Shown here one piece after another: positions 1-8,865 of a stretch of 64,000 nucleotides of DNA. A model generated the notes under the pieces. It searched no databases. It was not told where the DNA came from and saw only the letters and a list, made by a program, of their open reading frames with translations. Source of the DNA: an uncultured Gilliamella sp. (GTDB lineage: Bacteria; Pseudomonadota; Gammaproteobacteria; Enterobacterales; Orbaceae); the NCBI GenBank assembly GCA_946482005.1, contig CAMLPV010000006.1:83618-147617 (forward strand). Reading direction: 5' to 3'. A program made the translations under genes and the position numbers. Position 1 is the first letter of the stretch. Every line of letters begins with the position of its first letter.

Positions 1-42
1 GAAATAAATTTATCAAGCTTAAATCTAGATGTTTTCGTTATT

Positions 43-68
43 AAAAAAGAGAATATATTATTCTCTTT
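43..68 (-). terminator. Intrinsic terminator downstream of ubiT
   Basis: A 10-bp stem (46-55 with 59-68) has a 3-nt loop. Read on the minus strand it ends in a run of six T. It sits 25 bp past the ubiT stop, so it would end the antiporter-ubiT transcript. Confidence 0.6.
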
Positions 69-92
69 CTTATATAGATTTGATCTAGCTAT

Positions 93-599
93 TTAGTTTT
101 TAGGTGCACTTTCAATAATGTCAGCTAACTTTTCCAGAGTTAATCTTAAGAATTTAGGCATAGCTTCTATTTCAATTGAGTCCATTAAGTTTTTTACATA
201 AAGACCTAATTCAGTATCACCTTCAACAATTAATCGACGTTGGAAGAATAAGGTATCAGGATCTTGTCGTCTAGTCGCAATCATAATTAAATCATTAGCA
301 TTACCGATGAAGCTCACATCTGGTATTTCCTCGCGACTAACCACAAGTTTGTTATCAATCAAACTGACAAACCAAACCAACTGAAGATCTGTAACTTGAA
401 TTTTAAGCCAACGATTTTCTAAAAAATCTAAGTCACCATCTTCAAGTGAGTGTTTGAATTGTAATTGTAATAATTGTTCGATAGTTCGTTTTTTTAAGTT
501 GAAGGGGATACAGCGTAGTGTCATCCCCAACATTTTTGGCGCTTTCTCGACAAATTGTGAATGAATTGTGCCAAGAAATTGGTGTTTATTGCCAATCAT
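93..599 (-). CDS. ubiT: UbiT-type SCP2-domain accessory factor for anaerobic ubiquinone synthesis
   Basis: The 168 residues match E. coli YhbT/UbiT (174 aa) along their length. The diagnostic block QDPDTLFFQRR...EGDTELGLYVKNLMD lies at about residues 112-140. In E. coli UbiT is a lipid-binding SCP2-domain protein that works with UbiU and UbiV in oxygen-independent ubiquinone synthesis. The start ATG follows the antiporter stop directly (TAA then ATG, no gap), with a GGAGA-like ribosome site inside the upstream gene, so translation is probably coupled. ubiU and ubiV are not in this window. They usually lie beside ubiT in enterobacteria, so the locus has been rearranged here. Identity is firm; the link to an antiporter transcript is inference. 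Confidence 0.93.
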   Translation of the reverse strand: MIGNKHQFLGTIHSQFVEKAPKMLGMTLRCIPFNLKKRTIEQLLQLQFKHSLEDGDLDFLENRWLKIQVTDLQLVWFVSLIDNKLVVSREEIPDVSFIGNANDLIMIATRRQDPDTLFFQRRLIVEGDTELGLYVKNLMDSIEIEAMPKFLRLTLEKLADIIESAPKN

Positions 600-2228
600 T
601 TAGGCATCTCCAGAGATCATCTTCTCATAAATATCTAAATCAGTATTTAGATGCTCATAAACCTCTTCACTAACTTCATCACGAATTTTCATTTGCAGCA
701 ATGCTGTACGTTCCGCACCAATTGCCACTAAACGCATACGTCTTTCAAGATTTTCAGCCTCAAGTGCTTTTTGTTCCAAATCTTTAAGACCAGTTCGGCG
801 TCTCAATGAACCAATAACCCGGGAACCAACTTCATGAATAATTTCTTGATCTAAACCTGCTTCAGACGTTTCTTGTAAAAGACTAGACTGCATTTTTTCT
901 AGACTAACAATAGCTTCTTCGGCCATTTGTCCTTTAACAGTTAAAATCTCGTTTTCTTGCTCGGAATTATCCAAAATCACACTACCGCGTAATAAGATAG
1001 GTAATATAATAATAGCGGATATTAAAGATATCAAGATGATACCCGCGGCGATAAATACTAATTGATAGCGCCCAGCAATGGTTATTGGAATAGATAATAC
1101 CCCAGCTAGTGTGATTGCTCCGCGAACTCCAGCAAAAGTTGAGATCCAAAGATCACGTGTTGTATATGAACTAAATGCTAATGAACGTTTAGTACCAAAA
1201 GGCATTGCAGGCATCTTTTTCATTGCCCAAAGCCAAGCAAATCGAGTCCCCATTAATACTACAAAAACGAATAATACAATTAGACATAGTTGCCATAATT
1301 CAATGGATGTATCGGTTTGATTTTCAGCAAATGTATTAGTCAAAATACTTGGTAATTGAATACCTAATAAAACGAAGACAAAACCGTTAAATACGAAAGT
1401 TAACATTGACCAGGCACTATCTGATTGTAAGCGCGTTGTTAGAGGTGCATTACGCATCATTCCTGAATGATTAACTGTCATACCTGCACTTACTGCGGCT
1501 AAAATGCCTGAACAGTGACACTCTTCAGCAATGATGTAAGCTGCAAATGGTAGTAGGAATAACAGTACAATTTGGATTGCAGGGTCATTATTGGTTAGTT
1601 GGTTTATTTTACGTAAAATACGCGCATATAACCAAGTGAATATAACCCCAACAGCTAAACCACCGATAGCAACCACAAAGAAAGATATACTGATTTGTAA
1701 TAAGTTGAATTCAAATGCACCAGCAGCAATTGCAAGTGCAAATTTTAAGGAAACCAGACCAGAAGCGTCATTCATTAAGGCTTCACCTTCAATGATTTCC
1801 ATCTTCTCTTTTTCAATTCTTCCTTTACCAACAATACCACTTAGTGCAACGGCATCAGTAGGTGATAATACTGCCGCTAAGGCAAATACGGCTGCCATTG
1901 AAATATCTGGTAACATCCAATGGAGAAAATACCCCAAAGCAACAATGGAGATAACGACAAGAACAAGGGCTAATCCAACAATTTCTCTTACGTTATGTAC
2001 AAAGTCTTTTACTGAAGTTTTTCGACCATCAGCAAAAAGTAGAGGGGGAATGAATAAAACAAGAAATAAATCTGAATTAAACTCCAAATAAATGCCTAGA
2101 GCAGCAAGAATACTACCTAGTAATATTTGCATTAGTGGTAATGGGATTTGTATTGGTAACATTTTTATAATGACACCAGAAAGTGATACAATTAATACAA
2201 TCAGTAATATTGTTGAAAATAGTTCCAT
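600..2228 (-). CDS. yjcE: CPA1-family Na+(K+)/H+ antiporter, YjcE-like
   Basis: This 542-residue inner-membrane protein has about a dozen hydrophobic segments in residues 1-415, then a hydrophilic, charged tail of about 125 residues. It aligns with E. coli YjcE (549 aa) from the first residue (MELFSTILLIVLIVSLSG). The family core AAVLSPTDAVALSGIVG and EALMNDASGLVSLKFA, which carries the ion-binding Asp residues, is present near residues 118-165. CPA1 carriers exchange monovalent cations for protons and serve pH and salt homeostasis; the ion preference cannot be read from sequence. It is the first gene of a two-gene unit with ubiT, divergent from recO across 153 bp. Confidence 0.9.
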   Translation of the reverse strand: MELFSTILLIVLIVSLSGVIIKMLPIQIPLPLMQILLGSILAALGIYLEFNSDLFLVLFIPPLLFADGRKTSVKDFVHNVREIVGLALVLVVISIVALGYFLHWMLPDISMAAVFALAAVLSPTDAVALSGIVGKGRIEKEKMEIIEGEALMNDASGLVSLKFALAIAAGAFEFNLLQISISFFVVAIGGLAVGVIFTWLYARILRKINQLTNNDPAIQIVLLFLLPFAAYIIAEECHCSGILAAVSAGMTVNHSGMMRNAPLTTRLQSDSAWSMLTFVFNGFVFVLLGIQLPSILTNTFAENQTDTSIELWQLCLIVLFVFVVLMGTRFAWLWAMKKMPAMPFGTKRSLAFSSYTTRDLWISTFAGVRGAITLAGVLSIPITIAGRYQLVFIAAGIILISLISAIIILPILLRGSVILDNSEQENEILTVKGQMAEEAIVSLEKMQSSLLQETSEAGLDQEIIHEVGSRVIGSLRRRTGLKDLEQKALEAENLERRMRLVAIGAERTALLQMKIRDEVSEEVYEHLNTDLDIYEKMISGDA

Positions 2229-2381
2229 AGCGACTCTTTTTTTAGTTATCCCATATATAACTATCTATTATATAGGATTTTTAATATAAATTCAGGTTAA
2301 AATTACACAAAATTATTCAAATTTTAACCAACCTCTATTTTTGATCAAAAAAACTAATAATTTAATTGACAGGCAGTGTAG

Positions 2382-3074
2382 ATGGAAAATTGGCGAAGAG
2401 CATTTGTACTTCATACCAGAACATATAGTGAAAGTAGTTTATTAGTCGATTTATTCGTTGAAGATGGCGGAAAGGTAACCATCTTAGCAAAAGGTGCAAG
2501 GCGTAAGCGATCGGCACTAAAAGGTATTTTACAACCTTTTACACCATTAATAGTTCAATATTCCGGAAAAGGTGAAATAAAAACTTTACGCCAAGTAGAA
2601 GCTATATCGCTTACCTTGCCGCTAGTTTCTGTTTTTTTATATAGTGCTTTCTATTTAAATGAGTTATTACATCGAGTGCTAGTTGCCGAAACAGAAATTA
2701 CCACGCTATTTGATGATTACCTGACGAGTATACAGCAATTAGCACAACAAGTTCCTGCTGAAAACGTACTGCGAGCATTTGAATTGGCTTTACTTGATAA
2801 TTTGGGGTATCACGTTGATTTTTTTCATTGCAGTGCAACGGGCGATGATATTGTTAAAACCATGCATTATCAATATCAGTCAGAAAAAGGTTTTATTAGT
2901 AGTTTGTTACAAAATAGTACCAGTTTTACTGGCGAGCAAGTTTTAGCCTTAGGTAATAGGCAGTTTCATAACACCGATACACTCAAAGCCGCAAAGCGCT
3001 TTACTCGAATGGCTTTAAAACCTTATGTTGGTTCGAAACCTTTTAAAAGCAGGGAGTTATTTCTAAAAATTTAG
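2382..3074 (+). CDS. recO: DNA repair protein RecO
   Basis: The 230-residue protein compares with 242 in E. coli RecO. The N-terminal OB-fold is clear ([19 protein letters not shown], then [13 protein letters not shown] at about residues 29-41), followed by the helical region typical of the family. RecO acts in the cytoplasm with RecR to load RecA onto SSB-coated gaps. In many gammaproteobacteria recO follows era and rnc; here neither is adjacent, so the gene stands alone, divergent from the antiporter. No strong Shine-Dalgarno precedes the ATG; the nearest purine-rich element is GACAGGCAG. The start is supported by alignment to the family N-terminus. Confidence 0.95.
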   Translation: MENWRRAFVLHTRTYSESSLLVDLFVEDGGKVTILAKGARRKRSALKGILQPFTPLIVQYSGKGEIKTLRQVEAISLTLPLVSVFLYSAFYLNELLHRVLVAETEITTLFDDYLTSIQQLAQQVPAENVLRAFELALLDNLGYHVDFFHCSATGDDIVKTMHYQYQSEKGFISSLLQNSTSFTGEQVLALGNRQFHNTDTLKAAKRFTRMALKPYVGSKPFKSRELFLKI

Positions 3075-3091
3075 TTTTCGATTTAGCTATC

Positions 3092-3111
3092 CCACCAATA
3101 ACTATTGGTGG
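3092..3111 (+). terminator. Hairpin after recO, weak terminator
   Basis: An 8-bp perfect stem CCACCAAT / ATTGGTGG closes a 4-nt loop 18 bp after the recO stop. The following tail (AATATTCTA) is a poor U-tract, so it may only be a 3' stabilising hairpin. It could serve both recO and the convergent pseudogene. Confidence 0.35.
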
Positions 3112-3145
3112 AATATTCTACAAACTATCATTTAGTAATTCATAT

Positions 3146-3802
3146 TTAGTATCTTGGCGGTTTAGCATGTTTACTATCGTGACTATCGACAGGAAAAGCG
3201 TTAGGGTTTGATAATTCCTTATGTTCATAACTAGTTTCCAATAGGAAGATTGCTGTACCAATTACTCCAATATTGTTTGCTGAAACTTCATCGGTATGAT
3301 TTGCATAAGCTTTTGATGCTTGCGAAAAAGTAAATGCAGCAACTTCACTATCATTTTTTGGAAACCTTTTAATTGATAGCGTCCTAAATGGCCTTAAGAT
3401 ATAACCATTATTGTTCAATGAACCTGCTTTTCCGTTGATAACATCTAATCCATTAACAGTTGCTACAACTTCATAAGTATTTCTTGAATAATTGATATAA
3501 TAAAGTTGATATTTTTTGCCCACTTCACCAAGCATATTGATTTCATCATCCTGTTTGAAAAGTGACCATTTATTATTGTTATCATCCATTATTGACATAC
3601 CAACATCGCTATTGAGCTTGAGTTCTTGAACTGCTTTTCCATTCATAAATGCTTTATTAGAATAGTGAATTACCGCAACATCTATTGGTGTATCCTTAAG
3701 GCACGCTAATTCAACTTTACGAACATGAGATTCGACTCCGTCACCCCATTGTGTTCCTATTCATCTATAATTTGAGGCTTTGTATTGATTGATTGTTAAC
3801 AT
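3146..3802 (-). pseudogene. Orphan gene with in-frame TGA at codon 14
   Basis: The frame reads from ATG at 3802 for 13 codons, meets TGA at 3763-3761, then stays open to the stop at 3146. The stretch after the TGA (IGTQWGDGVESHVRKVELAC...) looks coding, and the first downstream ATG (3646) has no ribosome site, so a single TGG-to-TGA change is the simplest reading. The downstream 166-residue part resembles an unnamed proteobacterial family I recall by the pattern 'YxLxxxNxSxxxxxVVxxVDGLxVxxGxxxSxxxxGYxLxPxxxxxIxxxxKSxxEVAAFxFxxxxxSYAxxTxxxxNxGVIGxAxF'. Its function is unknown. It has no signal peptide. It could instead be a shortened live gene starting at 3646. It lies between recO and a sugar regulator and shares no obvious role with either. 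Confidence 0.6.
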
Positions 3803-3963
3803 CACCTTAAAATTAAACTGATTAAACCAATCACTAATAAATTATATATGTTGTAAAATTTATTCAGTAATATTTCCTTTTCTAAATATGTCCATTAATT
3901 ATTTTTAATTTTATATATTAATTTCTTTGGATGTCTTTTATCAGTTAATCATTTAGCTTTTTA

Positions 3964-5058
3964 TCATGCTCCACTTGATGCTCGGATAACTAATTCACCA
4001 TTTACGTATATAGTACGAGTCGGTAAGGTTGGATTATTTCTTCTTTGGATTAAAGTTTCTACCGCAGTCAAAGCTATACTTGCTAACGGTTGTTTATAAG
4101 TAGACAGCGGGGTAGATAGATGACCAGCATAATCAGCATCATCAAAGCTGATCGTAAATAATTTTTGTTTTGGATTTATTCTTTGATTCAATGAGATCAA
4201 TTGCATTGCTGTAAAGTCGTTACCACAAACAACGTGCTTGATGTTTAATTTTGCTAAATGATTGATGACTGTTTCATCTATTTGTGGCACTTGAATTATC
4301 CAATCATTAATTTTTGTAATACCTGCATCATATAGTGCTTGTTTATATCCTATTATTCTTAAAGCAATGGTATTAGCCGAATCACTTTTTGAGAGAAAAG
4401 CAATTCGCGTATTTTTCTGTTGAATGAAATGGTTTGTGACAATGTAACCGGCGGCAATATTATCAATACTGACTAAGTCAGCATTACCACGACAAGGAAA
4501 AACACAGTAGTCTCTCTCTAATAATATGCAAGGTATCTTATAAAGTGATAGATAATCCATTATTTTTTGATTTATGATATTGGCGTAAGGATGAAATTCT
4601 AAAGGAGTAAAAAATATGCCGTTAATGTTATTCTTAGTATAATTAATGATGACTTTTTCCACGTCATTTAAAATCGATTGAATATCTTGGCTTTTAGTCA
4701 ACATTCCAGCCCATAAAAGAGAAAATTGATAGTCATTAGCCAAACTAGCAATCTCTGAATACAAACTATCAAGAATCATTCTACTCTCATCTTGTTCCAA
4801 TCTTGGGGCCAAAATACCAAAAATATATTTACTTACTTGTTGATCTTTAGGTGGTTTAACATAGAACTTACCACCTTGCTTACCTTCGATAAAACCTTCA
4901 TTTTTTAATTTTGAAAATACTTTGCTTATTGTTGGTCTAGATGTTTTATATATCAAACTTAAATCAGATGAAGAGGGGAGAGCACTATTGCAGTTTAAAA
5001 CTCCATTTTTGATCTGCAATACTATTTCTTGATATATCTGCTCACTCTTATTTGCCAT
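3964..5058 (-). CDS. GntR-HTH / LacI-type ligand-binding transcription regulator
   Basis: Of the 364 residues, about 1-70 form a GntR winged helix-turn-helix (SEQIYQEIVLQIKNGVLN, then SLIYKTSRPTISKVFSKLKNEG). Residues from about 78 to the end form a periplasmic-binding-protein-like sugar domain of the LacI kind (IFGILAPRL, NGIFFTPLEF, VCGNDFTAMQLI, ISFDDADYAGHLSTPLSTYKQP). This domain order is that of AraR-type regulators. It is transcribed away from the ABC sugar importer across 251 bp and very probably represses that operon until its sugar or sugar phosphate binds. The start has an AGGT ribosome site 8 nt upstream. The ligand is not predictable; the neighbouring fructokinase-like gene hints at a ketose. 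Confidence 0.88.
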   Translation of the reverse strand: MANKSEQIYQEIVLQIKNGVLNCNSALPSSSDLSLIYKTSRPTISKVFSKLKNEGFIEGKQGGKFYVKPPKDQQVSKYIFGILAPRLEQDESRMILDSLYSEIASLANDYQFSLLWAGMLTKSQDIQSILNDVEKVIINYTKNNINGIFFTPLEFHPYANIINQKIMDYLSLYKIPCILLERDYCVFPCRGNADLVSIDNIAAGYIVTNHFIQQKNTRIAFLSKSDSANTIALRIIGYKQALYDAGITKINDWIIQVPQIDETVINHLAKLNIKHVVCGNDFTAMQLISLNQRINPKQKLFTISFDDADYAGHLSTPLSTYKQPLASIALTAVETLIQRRNNPTLPTRTIYVNGELVIRASSGA

Positions 5059-5084
5059 GTTGCTACCTATTAGACTTTTAATAA

Positions 5085-5102
5085 TATGTTTAGTATGACA
5101 TA
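5085..5102. promoter_or_regulatory. Candidate operator in the regulator/importer divergent region
   Basis: A perfect inverted repeat TATGT-N8-ACATA lies 27 bp upstream of the regulator start. Its spacing and symmetry fit a dimeric winged-helix or LacI-family site that could autoregulate the repressor. The arms are only 5 bp in AT-rich DNA, so chance is a real alternative. Confidence 0.25.
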
Positions 5103-5254
5103 ACCTGCAAACTTGATAAATTAAATTTTACAGCTTTTAAAAAAAAGTGACATTGATATCATAAATCACAAAAATTATAGATTAATATTGTTTAGATTAT
5201 TGCAGATAATTAGACTGAATTTGCGCAAAATATTTGGTAGATATTTTTGATGCT

Positions 5255-5284
5255 TTTACATAATTAGTAAATTATTTCTATAAA
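5255..5284 (+). promoter_or_regulatory. Candidate sigma-70 promoter of the sugar importer operon
   Basis: TTTACA (5255-5260) and TATAAA (5279-5284) are separated by 18 bp and lie just upstream of the binding-protein gene, whose GAGGTG ribosome site follows. This would give a leader of about 20 nt. Confidence 0.4.
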
Positions 5285-5309
5285 TCATTTAATTATCTGA
5301 GGTGTCTTT

Positions 5310-6254
5310 ATGAAAAAATTCATAGCAACATGCTTAACAATTACAATTATATTTTTTACAGGTTGTTTTCAACTTGTAAATGCTGATGAAAATAAGCCTA
5401 TTAAGTTTGCTTTTATCACTTCAACTTTAAACAACTCTTTTTTCACAGCTATCTCTGATACGTTTTCTGAAATAGCTAAACAAAATGGTGATCACTATAT
5501 ACTCATTGATCCCCAATATGACCAAGCTAAACAAATATCTATGATGGAAGATGTGATTAATCAAAAAGTAGATATTATTTATTTAATTGCGGTGGATTCT
5601 GAGGGGATCAGACAAGGTTTACTGGCAGCTAAACAAAAACAGATCCCTGTGGTAGTTATTGATAATCCGATTAGTGATGATGATTTAGTTGTTAGTACAG
5701 TGGCGTCTGATAATTTCTTAGCCGGTAAAATTAATGGTGAACAGATGGCTAAAGATTTTCCTAATGGCGCCAAAATTGCTGTGATCGATTGTCCTTTTAA
5801 TCGTGCTAGTGTGTTAAGAGCTGATGGTTTTTATGCTGGATTAGGTGACAATAAAAGTAAATTTAATGTGGTATCCCAGCAAAATGGTAAATGTGCATTA
5901 GAAGTGACGATGCCAATTGCTGAAGATATCATTCAAGCTCACCCTGATTTACAAGCATTTTTTGCAGTTAACGATCCTTCGGCTTTAGGGGTAGTTGTTG
6001 CATTGAAAGCTTCGAATAAACTGAAAAATGTCAAAGTATACACAGTTGATGGTTCTCCTGACGGTAAAAAAGCTTTCAGTGACGGTGACTTAACCTTAAC
6101 TGTCGCCCAAGCACCTATTCAATTAGCGAAAGAAACCTATAAAGTCGGCAAAAAAGTATTAGCAGGAGAACCGGTCGCGAAAGAAATCTTAGTACCAACT
6201 TTTCCTATCACCAAAGAAATGATTGAAAAAAATGGCGTAAAAGTTTGGCAATAA
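5310..6254 (+). CDS. Periplasmic sugar-binding protein of a ribose-type ABC importer
   Basis: The 314 residues carry an N-terminal export signal (MKKFIATCLTITIIFFTGC). The FTGC at 17-20 could be a lipobox, though the later VNA-DE at about 24-28 would suit signal peptidase I. The mature part is a Peripla_BP_4 fold (KFAFITSTLNNSFF, VDIIYLIAVDSEGI, IPVVVIDNPI, AFFAVNDPSALGVV, VYTVDGSPDGKKA) like RbsB. It delivers sugar to the ATPase and permease encoded downstream. It is first in the importer operon, with a GAGGTG site 6 nt before the ATG. The exact sugar is unknown. Confidence 0.9.
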   Translation: MKKFIATCLTITIIFFTGCFQLVNADENKPIKFAFITSTLNNSFFTAISDTFSEIAKQNGDHYILIDPQYDQAKQISMMEDVINQKVDIIYLIAVDSEGIRQGLLAAKQKQIPVVVIDNPISDDDLVVSTVASDNFLAGKINGEQMAKDFPNGAKIAVIDCPFNRASVLRADGFYAGLGDNKSKFNVVSQQNGKCALEVTMPIAEDIIQAHPDLQAFFAVNDPSALGVVVALKASNKLKNVKVYTVDGSPDGKKAFSDGDLTLTVAQAPIQLAKETYKVGKKVLAGEPVAKEILVPTFPITKEMIEKNGVKVWQ

Positions 6255-6305
6255 TAATCTGCTTAACCCGGTTATAGCTATTGCAATCAATAAGGTGATA
6301 TAGAT

Positions 6306-7796
6306 ATGGAACAAGTTGTATTACAACTATCTCATATAGAAAAGAAATTTGCTGGTGTTCATGCTCTGAAAGATATGCATTTTAATTTAAAACCATGTGA
6401 GGTGCATGGATTATTAGGTGAGAATGGCGCTGGCAAATCAACCTTAATTAAAATTATCGGCGGCATCTATAAACCCGATGCCGGTGAAATTAAAATTAAT
6501 GGAAAAACTGAGATAATCAATGGTATCAAAGATGCGCAATCCAGAGGAATTAATGTCATTCATCAAGAAATTGTCTTAGTTCCTTATATTAGCGTGTATG
6601 AAAATATATTTTTGGGACGAGAACCAAAAACGAGGTTAGGTTTTAAAGATCATCGACAGATGATCACCAAAGCCAAAACTATGATGGAAAGTATGGGGCT
6701 AACTATTGATGTCTTACGCCCTGTAAATGAGTTAACCATAGCTCAACAACAGCTTATTGAAATCGTTAAAGCGATTTCCTTTAATGTCCGCATTTTAATC
6801 ATGGATGAACCAACTTCTTCTTTAACCGATAAAGAAGTAGAACAACTTTTTGTTATGATTAAAAGACTAACTGAACATAACGTTAGTATCATCTATATTT
6901 CCCATCGTATGGATGAACTATTTACCATCACTGACCGAATTACTGTGATACGTGATGGTAGTTATGTTGATACAGTCAATACAAAAGAAACGAATATTGA
7001 TGAGTTAGTCAAAATGATGGTGGGGCGTAATTTAAATAATTATTATCAACGCCATTATCAATTAGATGGAGAATGTCTATTAGAAGTTAAAAATCTGTCA
7101 AAAAAAGGCGTTTTTCATAATGTTAATTTCAAATTAAAAAAAGGTGAAATTTTGGGCTTTTCTGGTCTGATGGGGGCTGGAAGAAGTGAAATCATGCAGG
7201 CAATTTTTGGCGCAGACCAATACGATAGTGGTGAAATTTATTTTGATAATAAGTTAGTTAACATCCAATCTCCTCAAAATGCAATTGATATCGGCATCGC
7301 ATTGATACCTGAAGACAGGAAAAAACAGGGGCTTATATTAGGTAATAGTATCGCGTTTAATCTAACAATTACAGTATTAAAACAATTTATGCATGGTTGC
7401 TTTGTGAATCAACAAAAGCAAAAGGAAATTATTCAATATTATATCAAAAAACTGAATATCAAAACGCCAAGTGCTGACAAAATTGTTGGTCAGTTAAGTG
7501 GCGGCAACCAACAAAAAGTGGTGATAGCTAAATGGTTAGCGACTAAACCTAAAATCATCATTTTAGACGAACCGACTCGAGGAATTGATATCGGCGCTAA
7601 AGCTGAAATCTATCAAATTATTGATGAACTATGTGCCAATGGTATTGCCATTATCATGATTTCCTCTGAATTACCCGAAATTATTAATATGTGTGACAGA
7701 GTTTGTGTCGTCGCTAATGGTCAAATCCAAGGTGAACTATCACGTCATGAACTTACTCAGGAAAAGATTATGAAATTAGCAACAGGGAGAGCTTAA
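6306..7796 (+). CDS. Double-domain sugar ABC transporter ATPase, RbsA/MglA type
   Basis: The 496 residues contain two ABC cassettes. The first has Walker A GENGAGKST at about residues 39-47, and its Walker B ILIMDEPTS lies near 160. The second has a degenerate P-loop (GLMGAGRSE), the signature LSGGNQQKV near 398 and Walker B IIILDEPTRGID near 419. The weakened second P-loop is normal for this CUT2 subfamily. It powers import of a monosaccharide through the RbsC-like permease that follows after a 3-nt gap. An AAGGTG ribosome site precedes the ATG. The protein sits on the cytoplasmic face of the membrane. Confidence 0.93.
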   Translation: MEQVVLQLSHIEKKFAGVHALKDMHFNLKPCEVHGLLGENGAGKSTLIKIIGGIYKPDAGEIKINGKTEIINGIKDAQSRGINVIHQEIVLVPYISVYENIFLGREPKTRLGFKDHRQMITKAKTMMESMGLTIDVLRPVNELTIAQQQLIEIVKAISFNVRILIMDEPTSSLTDKEVEQLFVMIKRLTEHNVSIIYISHRMDELFTITDRITVIRDGSYVDTVNTKETNIDELVKMMVGRNLNNYYQRHYQLDGECLLEVKNLSKKGVFHNVNFKLKKGEILGFSGLMGAGRSEIMQAIFGADQYDSGEIYFDNKLVNIQSPQNAIDIGIALIPEDRKKQGLILGNSIAFNLTITVLKQFMHGCFVNQQKQKEIIQYYIKKLNIKTPSADKIVGQLSGGNQQKVVIAKWLATKPKIIILDEPTRGIDIGAKAEIYQIIDELCANGIAIIMISSELPEIINMCDRVCVVANGQIQGELSRHELTQEKIMKLATGRA

Positions 7797-7799
7797 AGA

Positions 7800-8816
7800 A
7801 TGGTTAGCCAATCTATTAAACAATCAGATGATAGCTGCAATCATCACTCTGCAATAACCCAAAATATCATTATTAGAAGTTTCAAAAATTTTATTACGCA
7901 CAATATAGGTATACTAATTGCGCTTTTATTGATAAGTGCCATTTTAACATTTACCACTCCTGTTTTTCTTACTCAAGAAAATATGTTATCGGTGTTAAGA
8001 CAAATCTCTACCAATATGTGCTTAGCATTAGGAATGACGTTGATTATCATATTAGGCGGCATTGATTTATCAGTAGGATCGATTGTTGCTATGGCAGGCA
8101 CGCTTACTGTTGGATTCATATCAATAGGTGAAATGGGCATTATCCCAGCAATTTTTTTAGGATTGTTCATTGGCACACTTTGTGGTGCAGCTAATGGTAT
8201 TGCTATTGCTTACACAGGTATTCCACCTTTTATCGTTACATTAGCTATGATGATGATCGCTCGAGGAGTTGGTTTTATATATAGCGGTGGCCAATCAATT
8301 CGTATTTTTGATGAAAGTTTTACCAGTATTGGTACTGGTTATTTGGGAATGATTCCCTACCCAGTGATCTATATGTTGTTTTTTATCATCATTATGTTAG
8401 TTCTGGTTAATCGAACTCGTTTAGGTACTTATATTTATGCTCTGGGTGGCAATCGTGAAGCAGCAAGACTATCAGGTATAGCAATTAAGCGTGTTGAAAT
8501 CACTGTTTACACCATCGCTGGCTTTTTAGCGGCTTTCGCAGGAATCGTTCTTGCGGCAAGAATGTATTCAGGGCAACCTTCTGTAGCACAAGGTTATGAA
8601 ATGGACGCGATAGCCGCTTGTGTGTTAGGTGGTATTTCTATGTCTGGTGGTATAGGTCGTATTAGTGGCACCATTTTAGGCGTCATCGTTATCGGTGTTA
8701 TTAATAATGGTTTGAATTTATTGGGTGTTAATTCATTTTGGCAATTGGTAGCGAAAGGCGTGATAATTTTTTTAGCCGTTTATGTCGATATGTTGAAACG
8801 AAAAAGAGCAAAATAA
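7800..8816 (+). CDS. Sugar ABC transporter permease, RbsC type
   Basis: This 338-residue inner-membrane permease has about eight to ten hydrophobic segments and the CUT2 permease signatures GGIDLSVGSIVAMAG at about residues 84-98, TGIPPFIVTLAMMMIARG near 139-156, and AVAGGISMSGG-like CVLGGISMSGGIGRISGT near 271-288. It forms the membrane channel with the preceding ATPase, probably as a homodimer. Its start lies 3 nt after the ATPase stop, so the two are translationally linked. The first 35 residues are hydrophilic and cytoplasmic, somewhat longer than in E. coli RbsC. Confidence 0.92.
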   Translation: MVSQSIKQSDDSCNHHSAITQNIIIRSFKNFITHNIGILIALLLISAILTFTTPVFLTQENMLSVLRQISTNMCLALGMTLIIILGGIDLSVGSIVAMAGTLTVGFISIGEMGIIPAIFLGLFIGTLCGAANGIAIAYTGIPPFIVTLAMMMIARGVGFIYSGGQSIRIFDESFTSIGTGYLGMIPYPVIYMLFFIIIMLVLVNRTRLGTYIYALGGNREAARLSGIAIKRVEITVYTIAGFLAAFAGIVLAARMYSGQPSVAQGYEMDAIAACVLGGISMSGGIGRISGTILGVIVIGVINNGLNLLGVNSFWQLVAKGVIIFLAVYVDMLKRKRAK

Positions 8817-8865
8817 ATTATTTAATCATTTGAATAATAAATAATTTAATTAATAGGACAGTAAA

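Noticed and set aside
1078..2289. Long plus-strand frames opposite the antiporter gene.
   Set aside because: They are antisense to a clear membrane protein gene, have low-complexity products and no ribosome sites; they reflect codon bias of the real gene.
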